Assembly (NCBI GenBank): GCA_049611805.1
Contig: JBMZAX010000016.1
Location: 1 to 42,448, forward strand
DNA: 42,448 bases
DNA from: UBA7378 sp049611805
GTDB lineage: Bacteria; Pseudomonadota; Alphaproteobacteria; RS24
Direction of reading: 5' to 3'
Shown here piece after piece: positions 16,749 to 24,674 of this stretch. The first letter of the stretch is position 1; each line of letters opens with the position of its first letter. Below the pieces are notes generated by a model. That model was not told the DNA's origin and searched no databases. It saw nothing but the letters and a program-made list of their open reading frames with translations. The translations under genes were made by a program, and so were the position numbers.

Positions 16749-17051
16749 ATGGCTTGTATCGTAAATCTAACCGTATCAGTGAAGCCTGAGCTGCGCGCAG
16801 AGTTTCTTCACGAATTATCCCTCATTTTACCCGGCACAAAATCATATAGCGGGTGTCATTGGGTCTATCTTAGCGAGAATGCAGATAGCGACAAAATTGA
16901 GGCGATAACAAAATGGGACAGCCGCGAGGCTTATGATACCTATCTTGCATGGCGCCAGGAGAGCGGTTTTCTCAGCAGTCTGGGTGAGAAATTTTTCAAT
17001 GACGAACCGTCCTGGAAATTTATGCCGGTTCTTATGGACTTTAATAAATAA
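16749..17051 (+). CDS. Antibiotic biosynthesis monooxygenase (ABM)-domain protein
   Basis: A 100-residue small ferredoxin-like alpha/beta protein of the ABM superfamily. The N-terminal strand IVNLTVSVKPELRAEFLHELS, the central GCHWVYLSENADSDKIEAITKWDSREAYDTYLAWRQ and the C-terminal SWKFMPVL fit the family. Members include quinol monooxygenases, heme-degrading enzymes and proteins of unknown role, so the reaction is open. The ribosome-binding site is excellent (AGGAGGTG ending 4 nt before ATG). Local DNA is more AT-rich than the flanking core genes. It is probably monocistronic. Confidence 0.7.
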   Translation: MACIVNLTVSVKPELRAEFLHELSLILPGTKSYSGCHWVYLSENADSDKIEAITKWDSREAYDTYLAWRQESGFLSSLGEKFFNDEPSWKFMPVLMDFNK

Positions 17052-17264
17052 AAAGCCGCTGAGGCTTAAGGCCGCTGGGGATTAACGCCGCCGGGCTTTG
17101 CCTGTATGGGGGTCTTTGTCGGGCCTGCTTTTTGCCTGCCTGTACCTGCCTGTGTGCTTAAATTCGGTTTTTTTTCGTGTGATCGGTTGCGCATTGAGTG
17201 TTGCTTATCAAATATGGTTCAGTCTAGGCTTTTAACCGAGACAATAATTTATCGGGAGCCAGAA

Positions 17265-17690
17265 ATGAGCACAGATACGATGAGTGATATTCTCGTAAAA
17301 ACGACCGATTTACCTTGGGTGCCTTTGGCCGAAGGTATTGATTATCGGGTGTTGCGTACCTCTCCTGAAACGGGAACATGGACGGTTTTGCTGCGCGCGC
17401 AGGCCGGTTCTTCTTTTGCCAAACACAAGCATTTGGGGCCGGGCGAGTATTTTATGATTAAAGGGCGCATGGAGTATCGCGCCGGTTGTGCCGTGGCGGG
17501 CGATTATGGATATGAGCCGTTGGACTCCGTCCATGAGGAAACGAAATTCCCCGAATATAGCGAGCTGTTTTTTTCAAACCACGGGGCCGTCGTCTTTCTG
17601 GATGAGGATGACAATGTGACCTCAATCCTCGATCACGGCGCCATCACGCAATTGGCCGCCGCGCCGGTCAGCGAAGCCAAAACCGCGTAA
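17265..17690 (+). CDS. Cupin-domain protein (ChrR-like / dihydroxyacetophenone dioxygenase-like)
   Basis: A 141-residue single-cupin protein. Cupin motif 1 is visible as GSSFAKHKHLGPGEYFMIKG, with two His and a Glu as likely metal ligands. The second motif lies around SELFFSNHGAVVFLDE, where one His could complete the site. The pattern resembles ChrR C-terminal cupins and 2,4'-dihydroxyacetophenone dioxygenase-like proteins; no anti-sigma domain is present. The start is chosen for GGGAG at 17254-17258; the longer frame from 17106 has no support. tRNA-Arg begins 33 nt downstream. Enzyme or sensor cannot be decided. Confidence 0.72.
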   Translation: MSTDTMSDILVKTTDLPWVPLAEGIDYRVLRTSPETGTWTVLLRAQAGSSFAKHKHLGPGEYFMIKGRMEYRAGCAVAGDYGYEPLDSVHEETKFPEYSELFFSNHGAVVFLDEDDNVTSILDHGAITQLAAAPVSEAKTA

Positions 17691-17723
17691 GGCCGAAAAA
17701 CAGTCTTTGGGATAAACGCTGAA

Positions 17724-17800
17724 GGTCCCGTAGCTCAGCAGGATAGAGCATCAGATTCCTAATCTGAGGGTCGGTGGTTCGAATCCACCCGGGATCACCA
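17724..17800 (+). tRNA. tRNA-Arg (anticodon CCT)
   Basis: A 77-nt cloverleaf with CCA encoded. The acceptor GGTCCCG pairs with CGGGATC (one G-T). The D stem is GCTC/GAGC, the anticodon stem TCAGA/TCTGA around loop TTCCTAA (anticodon CCT), and the T arm GGTGG-TTCGAAT-CCACC. The 3' end of tRNA-Arg genes is a common integration site, and an accessory AT-rich patch follows, but no repeat of the tRNA end was seen on its far side. Confidence 0.95.
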
Positions 17801-18202
17801 CGCTTCTGCCGGAACGGCTCATAAAGGAAAGAATGAATTGACGAGGTTTCGCGGGGTGGACCGTTAACCTGTAGATTTCATTTTCACCGGCGGCGGGCCG
17901 TCAGGGAACGGTGGAACAGGCCCAATTTCACGCTACGTCACGCCATTGTAGCGACGCGGGAAAAGCGTCGATTGCAGCAAAATGGTTTGATTGCCGACCC
18001 TTTCCCGTTCCATTAGGCCGGACAAATGGCCAACCTTCCCCGATGCCTCAATGAGCGCTTTCAGGCTCGGAGGCTTGTCCATTTATCAATTAATTGAATT
18101 GCCTTGGTTCAAGAAAAATTACAAATTAATTGACAAAGTGTTTCCGTTTCTTTTACGAACTGCAACGCAGAGGCTTCCTATTTCGATTCTCCAGTTAATG
18201 AG
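17801..18202. other. Non-core stretch behind tRNA-Arg with a composition switch
   Basis: From 17801 to about 18080 the DNA is GC-rich like the core genome but carries no recognisable full gene; a minus-strand frame fragment is listed separately. From about 18081 it becomes strongly AT-rich and stays so to about 19540. No integrase, transposase, terminal inverted repeat or duplicated tRNA end was found. Confidence 0.5.
17933..18082 (-). pseudogene. Possible truncated 3' gene fragment, unrecognised
   Basis: A minus-strand frame of 49 codons beginning MDKPPSLKALIEASGKVG and ending at a TAG at 17933. It has core-like GC content and a protein-like composition. Its only start lies exactly where AT-rich DNA begins, and the next codons upstream are stops in AT-rich sequence, so it may be the last part of a gene whose front was lost at the junction. 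No family was recognised. It could also be a chance ORF. Confidence 0.25.
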
Positions 18203-18218
18203 TTGGATGTACCAGTGA
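18081..18218 (+). pseudogene. Possible truncated 3' gene end at the AT-rich junction, unrecognised
   Basis: A plus-strand frame open from the junction to a TGA at 18216-18218, encoding about 45 residues (for example LPWFKKNYKLIDKVFPFLLR, then QRLPISILQLMSWMYQ). Composition is AT-rich like the following gene, and its stop overlaps the next start by 16 nt, as in an operon. Upstream in the same frame the sequence is GC-rich and unrelated in style. It looks like the C-terminus of a gene cut at about 18081. No family was recognised. Confidence 0.3.
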
Positions 18219-19404
18219 ATGTAAAGAATCGATCGGCTAGCATTTTATTAGCCCTATTTCTATCAACGATAGTAATGATTAATTCGCCGGAAGCGTCGGA
18301 ACGAGAAAAATTCACTCCACAAAACACTTCTAAAGAAAATTTTCTTAAACTGGCAAATCACTTAAAAATAACCGATGTCAATCCTGTAATTTTTTCAAGA
18401 GTATAAGCGCATGGATGCCAAGCTCCTTTGGTCTGAGAAATTCCAGAGGAGGGGGGCAATCCAAATGACATCCTAGAAACCATGGTTTCTGCATGCGGTG
18501 GTAGGGATGTTTTAATGCAAGATTATGCACGCTATTTAGGTTTAAGGCACAGAAGGGTAAATTTTTTTATATTCCTTACCAGATTGGTCATTCGGCAACA
18601 GAAATATTCATAGACGGAAAGTGGAGATTCTTTGATTCTTCTTTTGGAATTTATTTTACCAAACAAAATGAAAACGACCCTTTATCAATATCAGAAGCAA
18701 GGTTTTTATACCCCAATATTGACATAAAAAGATTTGAAGGGGATTTAAGACAAGAAGCGCAATTCAGTGAAAAAAGAAGGTTTAAGTATCAGACCCTAAA
18801 ATTTAATAAGAAAGATCATTCACGAGATGACAACTTTGTCTTCTATCCGGGTCAAGATCTGATAATAGGAGATATAGAAAAAACTTATTTCACCAGCACC
18901 ACTTCCAACCCTGATACTAATCAGAGAACATTTGTTCCGGTGGTTATTGATTTGAACGCTTCCGTCAAAGGCAACATCGGTAAAGTTGATAATTCTATTA
19001 CTGACTATCTAGCATCCAATCAAAATGGCAACCGCTATATGCCAATACATTTTCTGGGCTATGGGGGACTCGATCATTCCAATTACGGGTTAGAACTAAA
19101 TTTTATAGCCAAACAGGATCATAAAGTTGATTTGTATATCTCTGCCATAAAAAATAAAGAAACCAGCTTTATGATAGATATTGACAGATACTCTAACGGA
19201 GACGTTAGAACAACCGCTCTTCATGACTTTAAATATGATAAAAATCTTACTGAGCACAAAATTTCTTTTACTGTTACCAACCCGATAACCAGGATGTTTA
19301 TTAGCGTTGCAAATAATGAATATGTTGCCATTGATGGCATAGGATGGAATTCCCCTACACCTAGTAAGGGTTTGCCTTTTCGTAAGGGTTTGCCTTTTCC
19401 CTAG
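18203..19404 (+). pseudogene. Broken gene for a secreted transglutaminase-like protein
   Basis: The first 67 codons encode a signal-peptide-like N-terminus (SASILLALFLSTIVMINS). The same frame then has stops TAA at 18404-18406 and TGA at 18434-18436, but continues as protein-like sequence: EEGGNPNDILETMVSACGG, then MQDYARYLGLRHRRVNFF. A one-base loss in the T7 run at 18562-18568 shifts to another frame, which stays open to 19404. The fragments join into a transglutaminase-like core: Cys in SACGG, His in IGHSATEIFIDGKW and Asp in FFDSSFG. A ~260-residue C-terminal part of unknown fold follows. Without these lesions it would be a ~400-residue exported protein. The DNA is AT-rich, unlike all neighbours. 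Alternatively the 3' part (from about 18940) survives as a short ORF of unknown role. Confidence 0.7.
19364..19399 (+). repeat. 18-nt perfect tandem duplication at the pseudogene end
   Basis: Two identical adjacent copies of GTAAGGGTTTGCCTTTTC (19364-19381 and 19382-19399) encode two KGLPF units just before the stop. This looks like a recent slippage duplication in the decaying gene. Confidence 0.85.
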
Positions 19405-19578
19405 AAGTCACGGGTAGCACCCATCCGTTCTGCAAAAACGCCATTTAAATTACACCTTCTTTTTCACCATCTCTTATGCATACGAAGCCTTAAACAGAAG
19501 GCTCAGAACAAAACCGTCGTCGGACTTCAACATATATCACGGCTAGACACCCGCCGATCCCAACCTATATATCGGGCT

Positions 19579-20211
19579 ATGAGTGAACCCTCGAAAAATC
19601 CGCAAAAAAACACGCGTGAAAATGCCGCCCCATTGCTTGGATGCTATGACGACCTTGACGGCAGTTGCGCGCATGCATGGGCGCTGCTGGCGCGCGGCGT
19701 GAAAGACCGGCGTAGCCCTTTTCACACGCCCGCGCTCGCAACCGTGACACAAGACGGATTGCCCGAAATCAGAACCGTGGTCTTGCGCGGCTGCGACAGC
19801 CATGCCCGAAACTTGCGGTTTCACACCGATACGCGCTCGGCCAAAATTGCCGAAATGCGCGAACAGCCGCAAGCCGCACTGCATTTTTACGACCCCGGTG
19901 CCAAAATTCAGCTTCGGGTGCGCGCCCGGCTTGAACGGCTCACGGGCGAGGCCTATGACGCGGCGTGGGACAATACGCGCCCCATGAGCCGCGAATGCTA
20001 TCAGGTGACACAAGCGCCCGGCGCACCCCTGTCGGCACCGGCCGATGTGGTGTTCGATGCGGCGGCGACCAATGACGGGGCCGATCACTTCGCACCGGTG
20101 GTGGCCCATGTCCGACAAATCGAATGGCTGTATCTGGCCGCGCGCGGGCACCGGCGCGCATTGTTTGATTTCACCGGCGCTCAACCCCAACATAGCTGGC
20201 TGGTTCCCTAG
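19579..20211 (+). CDS. Pyridoxamine 5'-phosphate oxidase-like flavin-binding protein
   Basis: A 210-residue cytosolic protein with a PNPOx-like split-barrel fold. The N-terminal FMN-binding region reads SPFHTPALATVTQDGLPEIRTVVLRG, then LRFHTDTRSAKIAEM and AALHFYDPGAKIQLRVRARLE, much like the Alr4036/PdxH-like family. It differs from true PdxH in its C-terminal end (IEWLYLAARGHRRALFDF), which nevertheless resembles the PdxH dimerisation region. It is the first core-like gene after the AT-rich patch. A role in B6 metabolism is possible but not shown. Confidence 0.78.
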   Translation: MSEPSKNPQKNTRENAAPLLGCYDDLDGSCAHAWALLARGVKDRRSPFHTPALATVTQDGLPEIRTVVLRGCDSHARNLRFHTDTRSAKIAEMREQPQAALHFYDPGAKIQLRVRARLERLTGEAYDAAWDNTRPMSRECYQVTQAPGAPLSAPADVVFDAAATNDGADHFAPVVAHVRQIEWLYLAARGHRRALFDFTGAQPQHSWLVP

Positions 20212-20309
20212 CCTGCGACAGATTGCGGCGGCGCGAAGGCTTGGCGGCGGCATCTGAAAGCCTTACATCTTTCCCAATAGGTTAGAGCCAACAACCAAAA
20301 GAGGATGCC

Positions 20310-20717
20310 ATGACCCGCTTCACCGTTTCACTGCTTGCTTTTCTGGGCGCGTCTGTCGTGACGCTGACCGGCCAGGTGCACGCCGAGCCCTATCCGGCGG
20401 GTGACGCCGAAAAGGGCGCGAAGGTTTTCAAAAAATGCGTGTCGTGCCACATGGTCGGCGACAAAGCCAAAAACCGCGTGGGCCCGCATCTCAACAATAT
20501 TATCGGGCGCGAAATTGCGGTGTTGGAAGACTACCGATATTCAAAGGCCATGAAGGCTTATGCCGAAAAAGAACCCGTATGGTCCAAAGCCGTGCTGGAT
20601 GCTTATCTGGCCAATCCGCGCAAGGCCGTGAAGGGCACGCGCATGGCGTTTGCCGGTCTGCGCAAGGAAAAAGACCGCCATGATGTTATCGAATATATGA
20701 AGCAGGCCTCGAAATAG
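20310..20717 (+). CDS. Periplasmic class I c-type cytochrome
   Basis: A 135-residue exported monoheme cytochrome c. A signal peptide ends near VHAEP (residues 1-25). The heme motif CVSCH follows (about 43-47). The axial Met is probably that in GTRMAF near residue 112, and the intervening NRVGPHLNNIIGR segment is typical of cytochrome c2/c550-like proteins. An AGAGGA ribosome-binding site precedes the ATG. It would carry electrons between the bc1 complex and an oxidase or a periplasmic enzyme. It is convergent with the alpha/beta hydrolase; a 20-nt tandem repeat lies between the stops. Confidence 0.92.
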   Translation: MTRFTVSLLAFLGASVVTLTGQVHAEPYPAGDAEKGAKVFKKCVSCHMVGDKAKNRVGPHLNNIIGREIAVLEDYRYSKAMKAYAEKEPVWSKAVLDAYLANPRKAVKGTRMAFAGLRKEKDRHDVIEYMKQASK

Positions 20718-20722
20718 TCAGC

Positions 20723-20762
20723 GCATCAGGCCGTATCAAGCCGCATCAGGCCATATCAAGCC
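20723..20762. repeat. Two 20-nt tandem repeats between convergent genes
   Basis: Two copies of GCATCAGGCCRTATCAAGCC, differing at one base, fill the gap between the cytochrome c and hydrolase genes and include the hydrolase stop (20746-20748). Each unit also contains the half-repeat pattern TCAGGCC/TCAAGCC, so the unit may itself have arisen by duplication. Confidence 0.85.
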
Positions 20763-21633
20763 CCAAAAAAGCGCAAACCGCGGGTGTGATGACCGCTTCA
20801 ATGCCGGGGCCCATATCATGGCCCATGCCCTCGACCGGAAGCCATTGGGCGTGTTGCACATTTTTGACAATATCCTCGCCACATGCCGGCGGCAGCAAAG
20901 TGTCTTGGTCGCCATGGATCACGAAAAACGGCAACGTAATGTTTTTCAGCCGCTCGACGCGCGACCCATCGGCCAGTATCGCTGCATATTGGCGGGCAAT
21001 GCCGGGCGGATAATAGCCGCGTTCGGCAATCCGTTCGGCCATTTGCAGACATTCGGCGTCGGACATGGGAAAGCCCGACCCCATATATTGCTTCAGCGAA
21101 GCGACAAGATATTCGATCAATGCGGCGCGGTCATCGATATCGGGCATTTCCAAATTGCCGCTATCAGGTTGCGGCACGTCCGGCCCACCCGAACTCGACA
21201 TGACGCAGATAATATGTTCGAACCGGTCGGCATGGGAAAAAGCGAGATGCTGGGCCACCATACCGCCCATTGAAATGCCGAAAAAATTGGCCTTGGGCAT
21301 ATCAAGCCCGTCCATCAGGCCGACCACATCGCGGGCCATATCATCCAGCGTATAGGGCACCGGAAACATGGTGCCGACAGAGGCCGCCGCCGCCAGCGCC
21401 GAAAAATCGGGAATACCGGCCGCATCCAGCCTGGTCGAGCGCCCGACATCGCGATTGTCAAATATCACCACATCCATGCCTTGCGCGGTGAAGCTGTCAA
21501 TCAGGGGCCGGTGCCACTGGATCATCTGCGTGCCCAGCCCGCGCATCAAAATGAGCGGCGGCGCGCGGCGGGGGCCTTGCGCCCCGAAAACCTCATAGGC
21601 CAGCATCATTTCATTGGCTTCAACACAGTCCAT
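20746..21633 (-). CDS. Alpha/beta hydrolase
   Basis: A 295-residue single-domain alpha/beta hydrolase. The oxyanion segment is LILMRGLGTQ, the nucleophile elbow GISMG, the likely acid Asp lies in VIHGDQDTLLPP and the catalytic His in VEGMGHDMG. NRDVGRSTRLD before the nucleophile is typical of esterase/epoxide-hydrolase-like members. There is no signal peptide. The start at 21633 lacks a clear ribosome-binding site. The gene is divergent from glpD and convergent with the cytochrome gene. The substrate is unknown. Confidence 0.87.
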   Translation of the reverse strand: MDCVEANEMMLAYEVFGAQGPRRAPPLILMRGLGTQMIQWHRPLIDSFTAQGMDVVIFDNRDVGRSTRLDAAGIPDFSALAAAASVGTMFPVPYTLDDMARDVVGLMDGLDMPKANFFGISMGGMVAQHLAFSHADRFEHIICVMSSSGGPDVPQPDSGNLEMPDIDDRAALIEYLVASLKQYMGSGFPMSDAECLQMAERIAERGYYPPGIARQYAAILADGSRVERLKNITLPFFVIHGDQDTLLPPACGEDIVKNVQHAQWLPVEGMGHDMGPGIEAVITPAVCAFLGLDMA

Positions 21634-21699
21634 TTTCGTCTTCGATTTCCAGTTCGATTTCCGGCGCGCGCGAATTCATGCTACACGAAGGGACATCAC

Positions 21700-21750
21700 A
21701 TGCGCGCAAAGAAACTGCTCCCCTTATGGAACGCGATTTTTCCTCTCTAA
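21700..21750 (+). CDS. Possible 16-codon leader ORF overlapping the glpD start
   Basis: MRAKKLLPLWNAIFPL is encoded from an ATG with the best ribosome-binding site in this region (GAAGGGA, 21687-21693, 6 nt spacing). It overlaps the start of glpD (21726) in another frame and ends 22 nt inside that gene. It may be a coupling leader peptide, or the site may mark a misjudged glpD start. Very short, so uncertain. Confidence 0.3.
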   Translation: MRAKKLLPLWNAIFPL

Positions 21751-23348
21751 GCAATCCGGTCTTCGACATGCTGGTCATTGGCGGCGGTGCCACGGGTGCG
21801 GCCATTGCGTGGGATGCCACCTTGCGCGGGCTTCATGTGGCGCTTGTCGACAAGTCGGATTTTTCGGCGGCAACATCGGCCGCCTCGTCCAAACTCATGC
21901 ATGGGGGCTTGCGCTATCTGGCAAATGGCGAGATTGCGCTGGTGCGCGAGGGCTTGCGCGAACGCCGCATCTGGGGGCGTATCGCCACACATTTGGTACA
22001 GCCCCTGCCCTTTGTTCTGCCGACATATGCGCCGCTCATGCAAAGCAAATGGGTGATGGGGCTGGGGCTGACGGCCTATGATTTGCTGGCATTTGACACA
22101 AACCGCAAAATCGACCCGGCCCAGAACATGCCGCGCCACCGGTCGCTGACCGCAGCGCAAACGTTGGGGCTGGCCCCCGGCCTTGCGCGTGACGGGCTGA
22201 CCGGCGGCTATATTTACCATGACGGGCAAATGCTGTCGCCGGAGCGTTTGTGCCTGTCGATGGTCCGCTCGGCGGTGGCGGGTGGCGCCGTCGCGGTCAA
22301 TCATGCGCGCGCCGATGCCTTTGCGCGCGACGAAAACGGCCTGCATAAGGTGAAACTGCGCGACATGCGCGGGCGCGCCACAACAACGCTGCGCTGCAAA
22401 ACGGTCGTGAATGCGGCGGGCCCATGGGCCGATTTCGTCATGCAGGCCGCCAGCCCCGCGCCTGCGCCCAAACAAATCATGCGCTCAAAAGGCATTCACT
22501 TTGTCACGCATGATGTGACCAATGGCACGGCCATGGCCGTTCCGCTGGAAGACGAACATTTATTCGTGCTGCCCTGGCAGGGGCGCACATTGTTTGCCAC
22601 CACCGATACGGGCTTTACCCAAGACCCCGATACGGTGCGCCCCGACGCGGATGACATTGCGGCGCTGCTGAAAAAAGTGCAAACCGCGCTGCCGCGCCTC
22701 GGCCTGACGCGCAATGACATTATCTATGCCTATGCGGGTTTGCGGCCCTTGGTGGCCGATGCCGGAGATGCGCCCGGCCAAACCTATGGCATGAGCCGTG
22801 GCGCGGAGATTGTCGACCATGCAAATCAAGGCGGGCCGACAGGCTTAATCTCGGCGCTGGGCGGCAAATGGACGACCTGTCGGCGTCTGGCCGAGCAAGT
22901 GGTCGATCTGGCCTTTGACCATATCGGGCAAAGCGATCCCGGTTGCCGCACTATGAAAGAACCGCTGGCCGACACGCCGCATGGCCCGCTTGCCGAATTT
23001 CTTGACGCCGCAAAAGCGCGGCACAAGAGCCTCGCGCCCGAACGGGTTGAACGCCTCGCACGCCTTTACGGCAACCGGCTGGACGACATGCTCGCGACCG
23101 CATGCGCGGAACTCACCCCCGACCTGCCGGCGCATCTGGCGGCGCAGACGGCCTATGCCGTCAGCCAAGAAATGGCGGTCTGTCTGGACGATGTGGTGCT
23201 GCGCCGTGTGACCGAGGGCCAGACCGGAGAGATTGACGAAGCCCAAATCGCGGCGATTGCCGAATATATGAGCCGGCGGCTCAACTGGTCGGCGGCGGAA
23301 AAAAAGCGGCAGATAAAAAACCTCAATGCGCGCATGTGTATCGCTTAA
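21726..23348 (+). CDS. glpD: FAD-dependent glycerol-3-phosphate dehydrogenase
   Basis: GlpD oxidises sn-glycerol 3-phosphate to dihydroxyacetone phosphate at the inner membrane and passes electrons to ubiquinone. The 540-residue protein opens with the FAD motif DMLVIGGGATGAAIAWDATLRG. The GlpD signature SAASSKLMHGGLRYL follows, then a C-terminal cap region. Length and order match the family. The start is uncertain: ATG 21726 gives a GlpD-like N-terminus but has no ribosome-binding site; ATG 21678 adds 16 residues, also without one. A strong site instead serves a small overlapping ORF at 21700. No glpF or glpK is adjacent. Confidence 0.9.
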   Translation: MERDFSSLSNPVFDMLVIGGGATGAAIAWDATLRGLHVALVDKSDFSAATSAASSKLMHGGLRYLANGEIALVREGLRERRIWGRIATHLVQPLPFVLPTYAPLMQSKWVMGLGLTAYDLLAFDTNRKIDPAQNMPRHRSLTAAQTLGLAPGLARDGLTGGYIYHDGQMLSPERLCLSMVRSAVAGGAVAVNHARADAFARDENGLHKVKLRDMRGRATTTLRCKTVVNAAGPWADFVMQAASPAPAPKQIMRSKGIHFVTHDVTNGTAMAVPLEDEHLFVLPWQGRTLFATTDTGFTQDPDTVRPDADDIAALLKKVQTALPRLGLTRNDIIYAYAGLRPLVADAGDAPGQTYGMSRGAEIVDHANQGGPTGLISALGGKWTTCRRLAEQVVDLAFDHIGQSDPGCRTMKEPLADTPHGPLAEFLDAAKARHKSLAPERVERLARLYGNRLDDMLATACAELTPDLPAHLAAQTAYAVSQEMAVCLDDVVLRRVTEGQTGEIDEAQIAAIAEYMSRRLNWSAAEKKRQIKNLNARMCIA

Positions 23349-23423
23349 GCATCCGATTGCGGGCCGATTTCGTTAGAAAACACGCGCAAGATTGCCTAAC
23401 ATTCGGGCAGGAGGAACTTTGCC

Positions 23424-24395
23424 ATGACCGTAGCGCATCCGAAATTCGCTTATGAAAAGGGCCTGCACCAACTCGGCAATGGTGCCTATGCCTGGCTGCA
23501 ACCCGATGGCGGCTGGGGCTGGTCGAACTCCGGCCTGATTGTCGATGATGATCAGGCGCTTGTCATCGACACGCTTTTCGATGTGCCGCTGACGCGCGAC
23601 ATGCTGGCGGCCTATGCCGGAGCGACCAAAGCGGCCGAGAACATCAATATGGTCGTGAACACCCATCATAATGGCGACCATTGCAACGGCAATTGCTGTT
23701 GTCCGGACGCGCAAATCATCGCGCATCGGGCAACGGCGGAGCATATGGCGCTGGAACCGCCGACACTGGTGCAGGGGTTTCTCGACATGGCACCGGAAAT
23801 GGGCGAATTGGGAAAATATGTGACCAGTTGCTTCGGCCCGTTCGATTTCAAATCGGTTGACCAGAAAATCCCCGACACATTGTTTGACGAAGACACCACC
23901 ATTCATGTCGGCGGCAAAGAGGTACATTTGCTGCATGTCGGCCCCGCGCACACGCCCGGCGACACGCTGGTGCATGTGCCCGCCGACCGCACGGTTTATA
24001 CCGGCGACATTTTGTTCATTGGCGGCCACCCGATTTTATGGGAAGGCCCGGTGCAAAACTGGATTGATGCGTGCGAAAAAATTCAGGCCATGGATGTTGA
24101 AACCATCGTTCCCGGACACGGGCCCATCACCACCAAACAGGGGGTTGAGGAAGTGCGGCAATATTTGCTGACCATCCGCAATGAGGCGCGGCTGCGGTTT
24201 GAGGCGGGCATGAGCTATCAGGAAGCGGCCATGGATATCGCGCTGGGCGTTTTTGACGATTGGGGCGACCGCGAGCGCATTGTCGTCAATTGCGCCACTT
24301 TATACCGCGAGTTCGGGGCCGAACATGAACCCGAAATTGCCGAGCTTTTTGCCGGCATGGCCGCTTATGCGGCAGCCCGCCCGCAAGAGCGCTAG
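23424..24395 (+). CDS. Metallo-beta-lactamase-fold hydrolase
   Basis: A 323-residue cytosolic MBL-fold protein. The HxHxDH-type zinc motif appears as NTHHNGDHCNGN; two Cys-rich residues follow at CCCPD, an unusual detail. Further ligands are the His in GPAHTPGDT, the Asp in YTGDILF and the His in VPGHGP. The C-terminal ~90 residues form a helical extension. The layout resembles quinoprotein-relay and SoxH-like MBL proteins more than beta-lactamases. It is followed by tusA 21 nt later, a pairing that hints at sulfur chemistry; that is only a suggestion. Confidence 0.83.
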   Translation: MTVAHPKFAYEKGLHQLGNGAYAWLQPDGGWGWSNSGLIVDDDQALVIDTLFDVPLTRDMLAAYAGATKAAENINMVVNTHHNGDHCNGNCCCPDAQIIAHRATAEHMALEPPTLVQGFLDMAPEMGELGKYVTSCFGPFDFKSVDQKIPDTLFDEDTTIHVGGKEVHLLHVGPAHTPGDTLVHVPADRTVYTGDILFIGGHPILWEGPVQNWIDACEKIQAMDVETIVPGHGPITTKQGVEEVRQYLLTIRNEARLRFEAGMSYQEAAMDIALGVFDDWGDRERIVVNCATLYREFGAEHEPEIAELFAGMAAYAAARPQER

Positions 24396-24416
24396 GCGCG
24401 CGGAAAAAAGCGAAAC

Positions 24417-24674
24417 ATGAGCGAAGCTGACGGCACACTCTATCTCGATGCCACCGGGTTGACCTGCCCGCTGCCGGTTTTGCGATTGCAAAAAGCGCTG
24501 CGCGGCGTGGCTTCCGGCGCATGCCTGCGCCTGCATGCCACCGACCCGATGAGCGAAGTGGATGTGCCGCATTTTGTCGATGAACACGGCCATATTCTTG
24601 TCGACAGGCGAACCGAAACCGGCGCCGGGCCCGGCGGCATGACAGTTTTTGAATTTGTAATCAGAAAAAGCTAA
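24417..24674 (+). CDS. TusA-family sulfur carrier protein
   Basis: An 85-residue TusA-like protein with the defining CPLPVLR motif (Cys in LTCPLPVLRLQKAL), which carries persulfide sulfur for tRNA thiolation, molybdenum cofactor or other sulfur transfer. The C-terminal strand segment with the GMTVFEFVIRK end fits the fold. It follows the MBL gene by 21 nt and is convergent with the ArsC-like gene; the stops overlap as CTAA (24671-24674). Since many genomes have several TusA paralogues, the name tusA is not assigned firmly. Confidence 0.88.
   Translation: MSEADGTLYLDATGLTCPLPVLRLQKALRGVASGACLRLHATDPMSEVDVPHFVDEHGHILVDRRTETGAGPGGMTVFEFVIRKS

Noticed and set aside
18390..18456. Frameshifts at the T6 and G6 runs as sequencing errors in the transglutaminase-like gene
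   Set aside because: The frame before 18404 and after 18458 is the same, so two nonsense codons explain this part more simply than two compensating homopolymer errors.
19484..19505. Terminator at the AGCCTT/AAGGCT hairpin
   Set aside because: The stem has only six pairs and no T run follows on either strand.
19405..19578. attR copy of the tRNA-Arg 3' end
   Set aside because: The T-arm and acceptor end sequence was looked for across the right edge of the AT-rich patch and is not repeated there.
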